Positions 42,521 through 51,935 of a DNA stretch of 64,000 bases are shown one piece after another. The DNA is taken from positions 1 through 64,000 of the forward strand of contig JACEUU010000001.1 in the NCBI GenBank assembly GCA_024998755.1, written 5' to 3'. Numbering within the stretch: position 1 is the first letter of the stretch; each line of letters opens with the position of its first letter. The translations under genes were made by a program, and so were the position numbers. The notes under the pieces are model-generated. The model did not search any database. It saw only the letters and a list, made by a program, of their open reading frames with translations, and had not been told where the DNA came from. This DNA is from Vampirovibrio sp. (GTDB lineage Bacteria; Cyanobacteriota; Vampirovibrionia; Vampirovibrionales; JAJTHC01).

Positions 42521-44690
42521 GTGCACCAGGTGTGGGGGCGTATAATTCTTCTTCAGCCGTTGGGGCAGAGCGTCTGCTTCTTGAAGGTGTAGGGGCTGAA
42601 GTATTTCTTCTCGGGGTTGGCTCTGGCACGGTATTATCGGGTTGCGGGAAGTAGGGTTCTTCATCCGGTTGCCTAGTACCTTTGGGTGCAATGCTAACAG
42701 GCGGTGGAATAGTGGGTACTCTATCAGGTACAGGGTTATCAGGGGCTACTTCAGGGGCTTCAGTTACGGGTATTTGTGTGGGTGTTTCTTCAATGGTAAC
42801 GTTGCTGGGGTTATCTACTGTTGGTGAAACGGAAGGTAGCGTTGATTTTGCATTTGGGTTGACTGTTTTTTCAAACGCCATTTTCTTTTCAAAGCCTAAG
42901 CTGGCTTTGGTCATATAATTTTTCCAAGTAATAGCAGGAATTGTACCACCCGTGATGCTTTCGGGCATGGGAGTGTTGTCATCATTACCCACCCATACGC
43001 CGGCTATTAACACGGGGGTATAGCCTACAAACCATGCGTCTCTGTTTTGGTCGCTAGTGCCGGTTTTTCCTGCTACAGGTACGCCATTATTTAAATTGGC
43101 TGTCATGCCAGTACCGTGGTTCACTACTCGTTGTAGCATTACGGTCATTTTATCTGCAATTTCAGGGTCTAGCACGGGTACGATATCAGGCGTATTTTGG
43201 TAAACTACCTCACCCGTATCATCTTCAATAAAATCTATAAAGTAAGGCTTTACCTTGACGCCATGATTAGCAATACTACTAAACGCTTGAACAAGTTCTA
43301 TGGGGTAAACGCTTGAACCACCTAACGTGGTGGATAAATTGGCTTGTAGGGGGCTGGTAATACCTAGTTCTTTGGCTAAATTAACCACATTTTCCACGCC
43401 AACACTATCCATTAATTTAACGGCAATCACGTTGTTGGAAGAAGATAAGGCTCGTGCCAACGTCATCGCCCCATGATGGCGTTTATCAAAGTTTTCAGGC
43501 TTCCAGGTTCCGAAGGTTACGGGTTCATCTACCACCACTTGTTGTGATGAAAATCCTTGTCGAATGGCTTCAGTGTAGGTAAATACCTTAAACGTAGACC
43601 CTGGGGAACGTTGGGCTTTTTGCAGTCTATCATACTGGCTAGCTTGAAAATTTTTACCCCCTTCATAGGCAACAACCGCACCTGTTTGAGGGTTTAGTGA
43701 AACAAGGGCTATTTGCTGGTTGGCGGCGGTTCGTTTATATTCTTTCGTGCTGTGGTCAATGGCGGAACGGGCGGCTTCATTGGCTAGAGGGTTCAGCGTA
43801 GCGTGCACTTTATAGCCTGATTGCCAGAATTCTTGTTCGGTTAGTCCAAACCAATCCATCACTTGTTGCATAACAATTTGATTAAAATAGGGAGCTTTGT
43901 TTTTAATGGAAAGCCGAGTTAAATTCGGGTGCAAATCTAGCGGTTTTTTTTGGTATTCTTGGCATTGTACCGTGGTAATAGCCCCTACTTCTACCAAGTT
44001 TTGTAGTACTTCGTTGCGTCTGCGTTTGGCTAATTCAGGGTTTACTAATGGATTATAATTGGAAGGAGCTTGGGGCAAGCCTGCTAGCAAAGCGGCTTGT
44101 ACAAGGGTTAAATTTTTTGGTTTTTTGTTAAAGAATACTTCAGAAGCTGCCTCTATGCCGTACGCTCCTTGCCCGAAGTAAACGTAGTTCATGTATAGTT
44201 CTAAAATTTCTTGCTTGCTTAATTCTTGTTCCATTTGCATGGCAAGCAGAATTTCTTTGATTTTTCGTTGAAGCGACCGTTCGTTACTTAGGAACAATTG
44301 CCTTGTTAGCTGTTGCGTTAGGGTACTGCCCCCTTCTTGCAAGCCTTTTCCTTTAACGTTTCTGCCCACGGCTCTAAAAATAGCGATGGGGTCTACCCCT
44401 TTGTGCAGGTAAAACCGACGGTCTTCGGTTGCTACTAATGCCTTAATAAAATCTGGGGCTACTTCGGAAACCTTTGTTGGGTGTACTAGGTATTGTCCGT
44501 TTTCTAAAATGACGGTTTTATTATCTGAAGCTAGTACTTTTGAACTATTTTGTTGTTGCATAATAACGCTTTGGCGTTGGTTAATTAATGAACGAACGCT
44601 GGGTAAATCTTTGGTTAGTAAGTACCAACCCAAGCCTGCTCCGCCAATAACAAGGGCGGTTATAACCGTTAAAATAACACCAAGACGCAT
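42501..44690 (-). CDS. Penicillin-binding protein 1A (bifunctional transglycosylase/transpeptidase)
   Basis: 729 residues. One N-terminal membrane anchor (LGVILTVITALVIGGAGLGWYLL), GT51 domain (~60-240: EDRRFYLHKGVDP with the catalytic Glu, GGSTLTQQLTRQLFLSNERS, YMNYVYFGQGAYGIEAAS), then the transpeptidase domain with SPGSTFKVF (SxxK), SSNN (SxN) and KTGTS (KTG). Disordered Pro/Thr/Ser-rich tail of ~100 residues. It polymerises and crosslinks peptidoglycan in the periplasm. Single gene. Confidence 0.95.
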   Translation of the reverse strand: MRLGVILTVITALVIGGAGLGWYLLTKDLPSVRSLINQRQSVIMQQQNSSKVLASDNKTVILENGQYLVHPTKVSEVAPDFIKALVATEDRRFYLHKGVDPIAIFRAVGRNVKGKGLQEGGSTLTQQLTRQLFLSNERSLQRKIKEILLAMQMEQELSKQEILELYMNYVYFGQGAYGIEAASEVFFNKKPKNLTLVQAALLAGLPQAPSNYNPLVNPELAKRRRNEVLQNLVEVGAITTVQCQEYQKKPLDLHPNLTRLSIKNKAPYFNQIVMQQVMDWFGLTEQEFWQSGYKVHATLNPLANEAARSAIDHSTKEYKRTAANQQIALVSLNPQTGAVVAYEGGKNFQASQYDRLQKAQRSPGSTFKVFTYTEAIRQGFSSQQVVVDEPVTFGTWKPENFDKRHHGAMTLARALSSSNNVIAVKLMDSVGVENVVNLAKELGITSPLQANLSTTLGGSSVYPIELVQAFSSIANHGVKVKPYFIDFIEDDTGEVVYQNTPDIVPVLDPEIADKMTVMLQRVVNHGTGMTANLNNGVPVAGKTGTSDQNRDAWFVGYTPVLIAGVWVGNDDNTPMPESITGGTIPAITWKNYMTKASLGFEKKMAFEKTVNPNAKSTLPSVSPTVDNPSNVTIEETPTQIPVTEAPEVAPDNPVPDRVPTIPPPVSIAPKGTRQPDEEPYFPQPDNTVPEPTPRRNTSAPTPSRSRRSAPTAEEELYAPTPGAPTVEGY

Positions 44691-45090
44691 TGCGTTTTTT
44701 GACCTTCTAATTTTAGTTGAACCAAGCGTACTAAAGCCTTAATCCTATCCAAAAATGGGGATAAAGGCAAGTGAAGGTTTCGGGGGTTATGATACGAGCG
44801 GAGAGATTTAATAGCGTGTTTTCTCATCGATTGTCGTTTACGTCTTTAGCTGGAGGGTGTTAAGGGGGTTCTTGTTTGAGAACCCCCTTAACAATCCCCC
44901 ACGAATTTAGGGGTGAACCCCTAAAAACCCCCGAAAAACAACCCCCTATGCCACAAGGGCACTGACGGGGGGATGCTTTTTTCGCCCCTCCGGTGGACGG
45001 AACGCATCGACGACTGCAGAGCAAACGCGATGGTCGTTCCTACTGGTTGATTTGAACTATTGCGTATTTCAATTTTTAAGGGCTATACTG
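44691..45090. other. 400-bp intergenic region with a strong hairpin
   Basis: It holds a perfect 14-bp stem, GTTAAGGGGGTTCT and complement (44859-44872 with 44879-44892), with a 6-nt loop and no T-tract. G/C-run sequence with CCCCC blocks follows to ~44960, plus a stretch near 45020 resembling 3003-3050. The leftward PBP gene's promoter must lie at its left edge. No gene seen. Confidence 0.55.
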
Positions 45091-46161
45091 TTAGCTATCC
45101 GCCACCAAATCATCCCAGCAAATAAACGCTTCGGCGGTTAGGGGGTGTGCTAACTTCCTACCAATAACGGAGGCCAAAAACCGAGGGGCTAAGCCTGTAG
45201 CGGGGCGTTTAAAGCCAATATCCCACGGTTCTAGTTGGTGTCCTGCAGGTAAATCTCTCAGCAAAACAAGGCTTTTACGGGCAACCGCCATGCAATCAAA
45301 TTCTACGGGGTGTGGGGCTTTAACCCCTGTGCCCATCATGGCTTCTGTTTGCCGAATGGTGTTAACCAATTGGACAAATTCATCGGGTTCTAACGAAGCT
45401 TGATGATCAGGCCCAACCATTGTTTTATCTAGCGTTAAATGTTTTTCGTAAAGCTTAGCCCCTAGCCCAACGGCTATGGCGGGTACTAAATCCACACTGG
45501 TGGAATGGTCTGAATAGCCCACCAAACACCGAGGAAATTCTTTTTTTAGGGTGGTAATGGCGTTTAAATTTAACGCCTCTTCAGGGGCGGGGTAAGCACT
45601 GGTACAGTGCATTAAGGCAATGCCGGTTTCGTTTTGCCCTAGCACCAGTCTGGCTTCAACGGCGGTAACGGCTTCTTTTACTTCTTCTAAAGTTGCCATG
45701 CCAGTTGAAAGAATCATCGGTATTTGATATTTGGCTAGCCTACGCAAAAACGGCAGATTGGTCAATTCCCCCGACCCTAACTTTAGTGCGGGTAGTTCAA
45801 GTTGCCGAACCAATGCTTCAGCCGAAGCTTCATCAAATGGCGAACATAAAAAGGTTAGACCAATGCTTTGAGTATAGGTGGAAAGTTGTTGCATTTGGGC
45901 GTTGTTTAACGCCAACCTATTTAGTAAGGTTTGTTGGTTTTCTTCAGGAGCAGTTTCATTCTGTTGGTAGTGTGCTTTGGGGGCGTTGGTAACGGTTAAG
46001 GCGTGGGGAATAAATAGTTGAAATTTAACGGCATCTGCCCCTGCTTGTTTGGCGGCATCAATTAGTTTGTACGCCAAGCCAACATCGCCATTATGGTTGA
46101 CCCCCGCTTCTGCAATAATGAAGCAACGGGTGTTGTTGGTTAGGTTGGTTAAAAACTCCAT
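45091..46161 (-). CDS. neuB: Nonulosonate (sialic acid family) synthase, NeuB type
   Basis: Condenses PEP with an N-acetylated hexosamine to give Neu5Ac, legionaminic or pseudaminic acid. FIIAEAGVNHNGDVGLAYKLIDAAKQAGADAVKFQ, LKLGSGELTNLPFLRRLAK, LSTGMATLEEV, LMHCTSAYPAPEEALNL and VGYSDHS form the TIM barrel. LYEKHLTLDKTMVGPDHQASL precedes a C-terminal SAF (antifreeze-like) domain (~290-356). GGAGAT lies before the ATG. The product cannot be chosen from sequence alone; in a flagellated bacterium it often feeds flagellin or envelope glycosylation. No other pathway gene is here. Confidence 0.92.
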   Translation of the reverse strand: MEFLTNLTNNTRCFIIAEAGVNHNGDVGLAYKLIDAAKQAGADAVKFQLFIPHALTVTNAPKAHYQQNETAPEENQQTLLNRLALNNAQMQQLSTYTQSIGLTFLCSPFDEASAEALVRQLELPALKLGSGELTNLPFLRRLAKYQIPMILSTGMATLEEVKEAVTAVEARLVLGQNETGIALMHCTSAYPAPEEALNLNAITTLKKEFPRCLVGYSDHSTSVDLVPAIAVGLGAKLYEKHLTLDKTMVGPDHQASLEPDEFVQLVNTIRQTEAMMGTGVKAPHPVEFDCMAVARKSLVLLRDLPAGHQLEPWDIGFKRPATGLAPRFLASVIGRKLAHPLTAEAFICWDDLVADS

Positions 46162-46452
46162 CGGGGGGTATCTCCGTACCTTTTCAGGTCTGCTTAAAAC
46201 TTTTCCCTATTATAGCCTTTTTTCGGGTCTCCTAGTAAAAAACAATCCACTTGTATGAAGCAATTAGAGTAGGTACATGGGTTTTATTAGGGTAAGCGAA
46301 TGCTTTTGGCTGTTAGAGACGAACCGATTCGTTTTTCTCTTCCCCCAATTTCTGCATTGCGATAGACCTTTACTGATTTTTTTAAATTTAATGATATCTT
46401 TTATTATTACCCCCATAGCCTGTTACCATTTTTAGAAGAGAGAGACAACCCG
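46162..46452. other. Divergent intergenic region
   Basis: Contains the promoter regions of neuB (minus) and the 46453 gene (plus). No gene or strong hairpin is seen. Confidence 0.4.
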
Positions 46453-46716
46453 ATGATGATGACAATGACAAATGGCTTTCAACCTTCCACAGTAAATACC
46501 TCTTCTGCAATGCTTTGCAAAGAATTAGAATTTGCAACGTTGTTGGGTTTGGTTTTAGAGCCCACTCGTAACCAAGTGGCATTGACCCCTGCTTTAACCG
46601 AACAACTACAGGAATTGACCATGGTGTTTCAGGCTGGGCAAAGCCAGCAAGCCTTGTTACGCCCATTGTGTGCAGATGCTTGGATTGATTTAGTGCCTTG
46701 GCATAGTTTTAATTAA
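46453..46716 (+). CDS. Small hypothetical protein, 87 aa
   Basis: Starts with MMMTMTNG after a GAGAGAG-type purine stretch. Mostly helical and soluble (CKELEFATLLGLVLEPTRNQVALTPALTEQLQELTMVF). No family recognised. The tandem ATG start and its own terminator support a real gene. Confidence 0.6.
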   Translation: MMMTMTNGFQPSTVNTSSAMLCKELEFATLLGLVLEPTRNQVALTPALTEQLQELTMVFQAGQSQQALLRPLCADAWIDLVPWHSFN

Positions 46717-46741
46717 AATTTCTAATAAACAGTAACTTCTA

Positions 46742-46767
46742 AGGGCGGATACCATCCGCTCTTTTTT
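46742..46767 (+). terminator. Terminator after the 87-aa gene
   Basis: AGGGCGGAT-ACC-ATCCGCTC hairpin followed by six T. Confidence 0.85.
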
Positions 46768-46776
46768 CGTTTTGAG

Positions 46777-47093
46777 AGCATTACCACTTTGTTAAATTTT
46801 TTAGCTTCAAACCATATCTAGTTGGCAATAGGCTGGTGCGAGCGTAGCGAAGCAGAGCATTTAGGGAGCCTCTTTTGCTTCCGCTCAAGCCTATTTTCAA
46901 CGTACACGGAAACCGATTAGCCAGTTGTTCCCTTGGGGATTCTTAAGGGGGTGGCGAACCCCCACCCTAGCCCGTAGCAATCACCCCCCTCCCTCATTCA
47001 CTTGTGGGAGGGGGCTTTTTTGTGAAAGCGGTTTGACCGATACCTAAGGTACTCGTTTAACCCTCTTTATAACGTTAAAAAGTAGACTATAGC
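46777..47093. other. Intergenic region before the flagellar rod genes
   Basis: It has no gene. It includes a C/G-run hairpin with T-tract at 46984-47022 (CCCCTCCC with GGGAGGGG, then TTTTTT), which would end any transcript from the left. The flagellar promoter probably lies in 47023-47090, but I see no clear sigma-28 or sigma-70 pair. Confidence 0.55.
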
Positions 47094-47837
47094 ATGATGA
47101 CACTGTACCTAAACCACTGGCCATTAAATGCAACCGCCCAAACAGGGGCTTCCGCAGCGGATGGTATGTTTGCCACTACCCGAAGCATGGCGGGTAATAT
47201 GCGAGCCATGGAAATTCATTCCCAAAACATCTCGAATTTCGGCATTCCGGGGTATCAAGGCAAAGAAGCCCTACGGCGGAAGTTTGTGGAACACTTAGGG
47301 GTGCAAAGCATTGATGAATACACCAATACGGAAGTCGGGCGTATCCGTCAAACGGGTATTCATACGGATTTAGCCTTGACGGAAGCGGGCTTTTTTCAAG
47401 TGCAAGATGCCAAAACAGGTGCAATTAAACTAACCAGAGACGGACGAACGATTGTTAATAAAGAAGGCTATCTCACCCTTGCCACATCAGGCGGGTATTT
47501 TTTAGATGCCAATGGCACGAAAATTAAATTCAATACCGTTCCCACCAATTTTGAGAAGCAAGTCAAAATTGATACCGATGGGTCTATCAGCTACCTCAAT
47601 CCCCTTGCAGGTGAAGCCAAGGCGGTGGGCAAACTTTCCGTGGTGCAGGTGGATGGCAGCAAGCTGGAAAAACCGAAAGTAGCCCAAGGCTACTTGGAAG
47701 ATTCTAACGTGATGTTAGCCAAAGAATTTACGGCTCTGGTGCCCATTCGTCGGGAATTTGAAGCCAACCGCCAGTTTTTCCTCATCCAAAGCGATTCCCT
47801 TTCCCGCATGATTCAGGAACTCGGCAAAGCCCAGTAA
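47094..47837 (+). CDS. Flagellar basal-body rod protein, FlgF/FlgG family
   Basis: 247 residues. NMRAMEIHSQNISNFGIPGYQGKEALRR is the N-terminal rod signature. TDLALTEAGFFQVQD...LTRDGRTIVNKEGYLTLATSGGYFL is the FlgF/G/E-type middle. YLEDSNVMLAKEFTALVPIRREFEANRQF is the C-terminal helical motif. Starts with two Met codons after an unusual ~16-residue hydrophobic lead. First gene of the rod cluster. FlgF versus FlgG cannot be decided; probably the proximal member (FlgF). Confidence 0.88.
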   Translation: MMTLYLNHWPLNATAQTGASAADGMFATTRSMAGNMRAMEIHSQNISNFGIPGYQGKEALRRKFVEHLGVQSIDEYTNTEVGRIRQTGIHTDLALTEAGFFQVQDAKTGAIKLTRDGRTIVNKEGYLTLATSGGYFLDANGTKIKFNTVPTNFEKQVKIDTDGSISYLNPLAGEAKAVGKLSVVQVDGSKLEKPKVAQGYLEDSNVMLAKEFTALVPIRREFEANRQFFLIQSDSLSRMIQELGKAQ

Positions 47838-47843
47838 TACTCC

Positions 47844-47870
47844 GTAGGGGCGGATGCAATCCGCCCCTAC
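47844..47870. repeat. GTAGGGGCG-type palindromic repeat (copy 2, minimal form)
   Basis: GTAGGGGCGGAT-GCA-ATCCGCCCCTAC: perfect 12-bp arms with a 3-nt loop, between the stop of the first rod gene and the start of the second. Confidence 0.88.
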
Positions 47871-47899
47871 AAAAGGAAAAAAAGGATATTTAAACCATT

Positions 47900-48613
47900 A
47901 TGGGTATGATTCAAGGTATCATTCAACAGGCAACTTATAATGGGCAGATGCATATGCAAATGCTGGAAAAAGTAGCTAAAAACGTGGCAAACTACGCCAC
48001 CACTGGCTACAAAGCCGAACGCTTTGACCTCTACCTAGGGCAAGATAACGGCGTGCGTGGCGTTACTCGAAAAGATACCACCCCCGCTAACGCCCTCATT
48101 ACTCGACGGGAATTTGATATTGCCATTGAAACCCCGAACGCTTACTTCCCTGTAACCCAGCCAGATGGCACGATGGCGTACACTCGGGATGGACGGTTTT
48201 CCATCGGCAAAGATGGCTACATTTCCACTGCTCAAGGTGATTTGTTAGCCCCTGGTATTAAAATACCGCCTGATTTTGGCAGGGTGATTTTATCGGCGGA
48301 TGGTAGTGTGCAAATTCAACCGAAAAAGGAAGGACCTAAGCAGGAAGTGGGTAAAATTCAGTTGCTTTCGTTTACCAACCCCGAAGGCTTAAAATCTGTG
48401 GGCGATAACAAATTTGTGCCGACTGAAGCCAGTGGCGAAGCGGTTTTTAGTAAATCCACCACCTTAGCCCAAGGTAAGTTGGAAAGTAGTAATGTGGATT
48501 TGTATGAGCAGATTGAAAACGTCATGCGGTTGAATGCGGGGGTGCTTTCTAATTATCGGGTGATTAAGTATTCCGATGAACTCTTCCGTCAAGCCGTCAA
48601 CCTACGGCAATAA
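47900..48613 (+). CDS. Flagellar basal-body rod protein, FlgF/FlgG family (second)
   Basis: 237 residues. LEKVAKNVANYATTGYKAERF (rod N-terminus), FDIAIETPNAYFPVTQPDGTMAYTRDGRFSIGKDGYIST (middle) and GKLESSNVDLYEQIENVMRLNAGVLSNYRVIKYSDELFRQAVNL (C-terminal helix). Follows the first paralogue by 62 bp containing the palindromic repeat. AAAGGA lies upstream. Confidence 0.9.
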   Translation: MGMIQGIIQQATYNGQMHMQMLEKVAKNVANYATTGYKAERFDLYLGQDNGVRGVTRKDTTPANALITRREFDIAIETPNAYFPVTQPDGTMAYTRDGRFSIGKDGYISTAQGDLLAPGIKIPPDFGRVILSADGSVQIQPKKEGPKQEVGKIQLLSFTNPEGLKSVGDNKFVPTEASGEAVFSKSTTLAQGKLESSNVDLYEQIENVMRLNAGVLSNYRVIKYSDELFRQAVNLRQ

Positions 48614-48629
48614 GGTTTTGGTGAAGTCA

Positions 48630-49133
48630 ATGGTAGTTAGATTCCCAATAGTATACAATCTATCCTTTCTTAAAGGCTTAGTTTTAGAGGAAATGTTACG
48701 TCTGAAAATAGGTTTTTTATTTCACATAATTCTAGCTTCTTTTATACCTTGTGTACTGATGTATCTTAAGTTCTCCCGTGAATGCGTACTTCAGATTATG
48801 GGATTAGGTATTTTGGGTTTTTTTCTAACATTCTGTTTAATCTTGGGTACTAGTTATTACGTATTTAAAACATTGAATAAGCATTTTGGAGGAATTTTAA
48901 ATTGTTCGTTGGATGAGAAAAAGATAAGTTACTGGTATACAGTTAAAAACACTGTCTTTTATCAGCATATACCATGGCGATGGACATTTAAATTAGTAAA
49001 AAATAAATATAGATGGGTGCTTTGTGGTAGCAAAGAACGTGCTTTGCTCTTCCCCACCGACCAACTTCCCCCCGAAGCCCAAGCGTTCATTCTTCAAAAA
49101 CTGACTGAACACAACGTACCAATCATAGGCTAA
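48630..49133 (+). CDS. Small membrane protein, YcxB-like
   Basis: About 167 residues from ATG 48630; the frame opens at 48576 inside the previous gene, and a later ATG at 48693 is possible. Two adjacent hydrophobic helices (FLFHIILASFIPCVLMYL and LQIMGLGILGFFLTFCLILG), then a cytosolic domain ending GSKERALLFPTDQLPPEAQAFILQKL, which is like the YcxB C-terminal domain. Base composition is more AT-rich than the flanking flagellar genes, so it may be an insertion into the rod cluster. No flagellar function known. Confidence 0.68.
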   Translation: MVVRFPIVYNLSFLKGLVLEEMLRLKIGFLFHIILASFIPCVLMYLKFSRECVLQIMGLGILGFFLTFCLILGTSYYVFKTLNKHFGGILNCSLDEKKISYWYTVKNTVFYQHIPWRWTFKLVKNKYRWVLCGSKERALLFPTDQLPPEAQAFILQKLTEHNVPIIG

Positions 49134-49169
49134 AACTCCCCCTCCCCTCGTGAAAGGACTCACAACACC

Positions 49170-49553
49170 ATGATGATGATGAGACTCGCAGGCGTTAATA
49201 TCGACGCTTCAATTTCGCCCCTCGGTAACGCCCTCAGTGGGCTAACCAAAATGCAACAAGCCACGGCGGATAATATCGCCAACGTCAACACACCGGGCTA
49301 CAAAGCCAAACGCCCCGAACTGTCTAACGTGTTAGGCTTAAGCGATAATCCCTATGAAACTAGCCTAGCTCAACGCATGGGCAGTAGCCAACTAAGCAGT
49401 TTACTGCAAACGCCTGATAATGCCGATGGGAAAGTCAACGTCCAACAAGAATTTTTAGCCATGCAGAAAAACTTGCTCATGTTCAACCTTGTTTCAAAAC
49501 GACTGACTACCATTATCACCAACCTCAAAGCTTCAGGCAACGTGGGTAGGTAA
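49170..49553 (+). CDS. flgB: Flagellar basal-body rod protein FlgB
   Basis: 127 residues, FlgB-sized. ALSGLTKMQQATADNIANVNTPGYKAKRPELSNVLG is the N-terminal rod motif, and VNVQQEFLAMQKNLLMFNLVSKRLTTIITNLK the C-terminal FlgB helix. Begins with four Met codons after AAAGGA. Normally flgB starts a flgBC-fliE operon; here flgC and fliE do not follow and a terminator does. Confidence 0.88.
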   Translation: MMMMRLAGVNIDASISPLGNALSGLTKMQQATADNIANVNTPGYKAKRPELSNVLGLSDNPYETSLAQRMGSSQLSSLLQTPDNADGKVNVQQEFLAMQKNLLMFNLVSKRLTTIITNLKASGNVGR

Positions 49554-49569
49554 ATAGCTCTTATTTTCT

Positions 49570-49603
49570 GAAAAGGCAGTTCACAAACGAACTGCCTTTT
49601 TTG
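49570..49603 (+). terminator. Terminator after flgB
   Basis: AAAGGCAGTTC / GAACTGCCTTT stem (49572-49582 with 49589-49599) and T-tract. Confidence 0.9.
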
Positions 49604-49642
49604 TTGGCTTGAAACGGTTGCATCTACCCAACCGTTGAAGCT

Positions 49643-51607
49643 ATGATAAAAGGCGACTCTCTCCTCCTAGAAAGACAGCCCGCCACCATGAACAATACCG
49701 CTCCCCCCAAATCCGCCAAAAAAATCTCGTTTTTTTCGCTTATTACCATTAGCTGGCAATTGATTGTCTTTCTAGCCAGCCTTGTAGCAATCGCCCTCCA
49801 CTTCCTACTGGCTTGGTTACTACCTACAACCCAAGCCTTCGGCTTTTCAGTGGCAGATGTTCCCTACCTCCTCCTCCTCATTGGTGGAGGCACGCCCCTA
49901 GCGTGGAGCATCACCAAAGCCCTGCTTCAAGGTGATTTCGGGGCAGATTTACTAGCGTTAATCGCCTTGTTAGTTGCCAGCTTCACGGGGGAATACCTAG
50001 CAGCGGCGTTAGTGGTTCTCATGCTTTCTAGCGGACAAGTGCTGGAAACCTACGCCATGCGAAAAGCCTCGTCCGTGTTGGATGCCCTTTCCCAGCGGAT
50101 GCCTTCCATCGCCCACCGAAAACTGCCTTCAGGGGCAATCGATGAAATCACCCTGCTAGAAATCAACATTGACGACCATATCGTGGTTTACCCCCACGAA
50201 ACCGTCCCTGTAGATGGCGTGGTGCTTGAAGGCAACGGCACGATGGACGAATCTTATTTGACAGGCGAACCTTATCAGGTTTCAAAAGCACCGGGGGCTT
50301 CGGTGATGTCTGGTGCGGTCAATGGGGAGGCTATGCTCGTCATTCAAGCCGAAAAATTGGCGGTTGATTCTCGCTACGCCACCATCACGCAAGTAATGCA
50401 GGAAGCCGAACAAAAACGCCCCGCCATGCGTCGGTTAGCAGACCAAGTGGGCGGTTATTTCACGCCCGTTGCCTTAATTGTTGCCCTAGGGGCGTGGTAC
50501 TTTTCAGGCGATGCGTCTCGGTTTCTTTCGGTGTTAATTATCGCCACGCCATGCCCGTTGCTGATAGCCGTACCTGTAACACTCATTAGTGCTATTTCGA
50601 TGGCGGCAAAATTGGGCATCATTATTAAAGACCCCACGGTTTTAGAGTGCCTCCCGACTTGCACCACGGCTATTTTCGATAAAACGGGCACGCTGACTTA
50701 CGGTCAACCCGCTTTAACGGCTATTTTACCTGCGGATGGGGTCAATGCCAATGAGGTCTTGCAACAGGCGGCTAGTTTGGAACGGTATTCTAAGCATCCG
50801 TTGGCTTATGCCATTTTGCAAGCGGCGGAAAAAGCGAATTTACCGTTGCTAAAAGTAGAAAGTGCCTCTGAAAAACCGGGGCAGGGCTTGATTGGGCAAG
50901 TGGGAAGCCATGCCTTAGTGGTTACGCACCGCAAACAGTTGCTCAAACAATCGCCTGAACTGGAAGCGGTTTTACCCGCCGTAGCTTCGGGGTTGGAATG
51001 CGTGGTTTTACGCAATAATGCTTATGTGGCAACCTTTCAATTCCGCGATACGCCTCGGCTGGATGGGCAATCGTTTATTGAACATTTAGCCCCGTCGCAC
51101 CAGTTTAATCGTATCATGTTGGTTTCGGGCGATAGAGACTCTGAAGTGGCTTATTTGGCGGAAGAACTGGGCATTACGGAAACGTTGGCTTCCCAAACGC
51201 CAGAACAGAAGTTGGCGGTGGTTCGGGCGGAAGTAGCCAAAGCCCCCACCTTGTTTATGGGCGATGGCATTAACGATGCCCCTGCTTTAACCGCTGCTAC
51301 CGTGGGTATTGCCTTTGGTCAGCATAGTAGTGTTACGGCGGAAGCGGCGGGTGCGGTGATTATGGAAAACACGCTGGAAAAGGTGGATGAACTCATTCAT
51401 ATTAGCGAAGCCATGCGGGCTATTGCGTTGCAAAGTGCGGTGGGTGGCATGATTTTAAGCGTGTTGGGGATGGGCTTAGCGGCGATGGGTTGGCTAACCC
51501 CCGTGCAGGGTGCTTTAATTCAGGAAGTGATTGACGTAGTGGCGATTGTCAACGCCCTTCGCTTAACCTTTGGTGCTTCAGCCAAGCAGTTAAAATCTAA
51601 TTTTTAA
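49643..51607 (+). CDS. P1B-type heavy-metal ATPase with TPCP motif
   Basis: 654 residues from ATG 49643 (ATG 49688 also possible). Eight-helix P1B layout: TMs at ~28-130, actuator domain with TGEPYQVSK, TM with ATPCPLLIAVPVTLISAIS, phosphorylation site FDKTGTLTYG, then GDGINDAPAL. No N-terminal metal-binding CxxC or His-rich domain. The TPC triad in place of CPC or SPC is the mark of subgroup P1B-5, whose characterised member Nia exports Ni2+/Fe2+; those usually carry a C-terminal hemerythrin domain, missing here. A Cys-rich lid LECLPTCTT follows the TM. Metal unknown. Confidence 0.9.
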   Translation: MIKGDSLLLERQPATMNNTAPPKSAKKISFFSLITISWQLIVFLASLVAIALHFLLAWLLPTTQAFGFSVADVPYLLLLIGGGTPLAWSITKALLQGDFGADLLALIALLVASFTGEYLAAALVVLMLSSGQVLETYAMRKASSVLDALSQRMPSIAHRKLPSGAIDEITLLEINIDDHIVVYPHETVPVDGVVLEGNGTMDESYLTGEPYQVSKAPGASVMSGAVNGEAMLVIQAEKLAVDSRYATITQVMQEAEQKRPAMRRLADQVGGYFTPVALIVALGAWYFSGDASRFLSVLIIATPCPLLIAVPVTLISAISMAAKLGIIIKDPTVLECLPTCTTAIFDKTGTLTYGQPALTAILPADGVNANEVLQQAASLERYSKHPLAYAILQAAEKANLPLLKVESASEKPGQGLIGQVGSHALVVTHRKQLLKQSPELEAVLPAVASGLECVVLRNNAYVATFQFRDTPRLDGQSFIEHLAPSHQFNRIMLVSGDRDSEVAYLAEELGITETLASQTPEQKLAVVRAEVAKAPTLFMGDGINDAPALTAATVGIAFGQHSSVTAEAAGAVIMENTLEKVDELIHISEAMRAIALQSAVGGMILSVLGMGLAAMGWLTPVQGALIQEVIDVVAIVNALRLTFGASAKQLKSNF

Positions 51608-51935
51608 CACCTTCTCGTCATGTTGAGCGAATGCGAAACATCCCCCTAGGTAGGTGCGGAGATTCCCCTTTTTTTGGGCGTTTCGGGCGGGTAAAGACCC
51701 CGCCCGCCGTTGCCCGCTGCTTCGCATTCAACCCCGCCCTTTTTTGTTCTATTTGCTCCCTCTCCCTTTGGGAGAGGGTTGGGGTGAGGGTTTCTGTGGG
51801 GCGGGTTTTCACCCTTCGGGTCGGGCAACTAACGCAGGGTGGATAGTTGCTAGTGCTGGATGTTTAGGCTACCTTAGTAAAAGCCACTTTTTGGTTGTTG
51901 TTTTTTGAACGAGGCGTTGCAGGTTTCACTACCTA
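51608..51935. other. Intergenic region with a CCCTCTCCC hairpin
   Basis: No gene. A hairpin CCCTCTCCC-TTT-GGGAGAGGG with the trailing GGGGTGAGGG (51758-51790) belongs to a widespread class of intergenic repeats. G/C-rich and unlike its surroundings. Confidence 0.6.

Noticed and set aside
44859-44892. Perfect hairpin near the PBP gene as a terminator
   Set aside because: No T-tract on either strand and it lies upstream of the leftward gene; kept only as part of the intergenic note.
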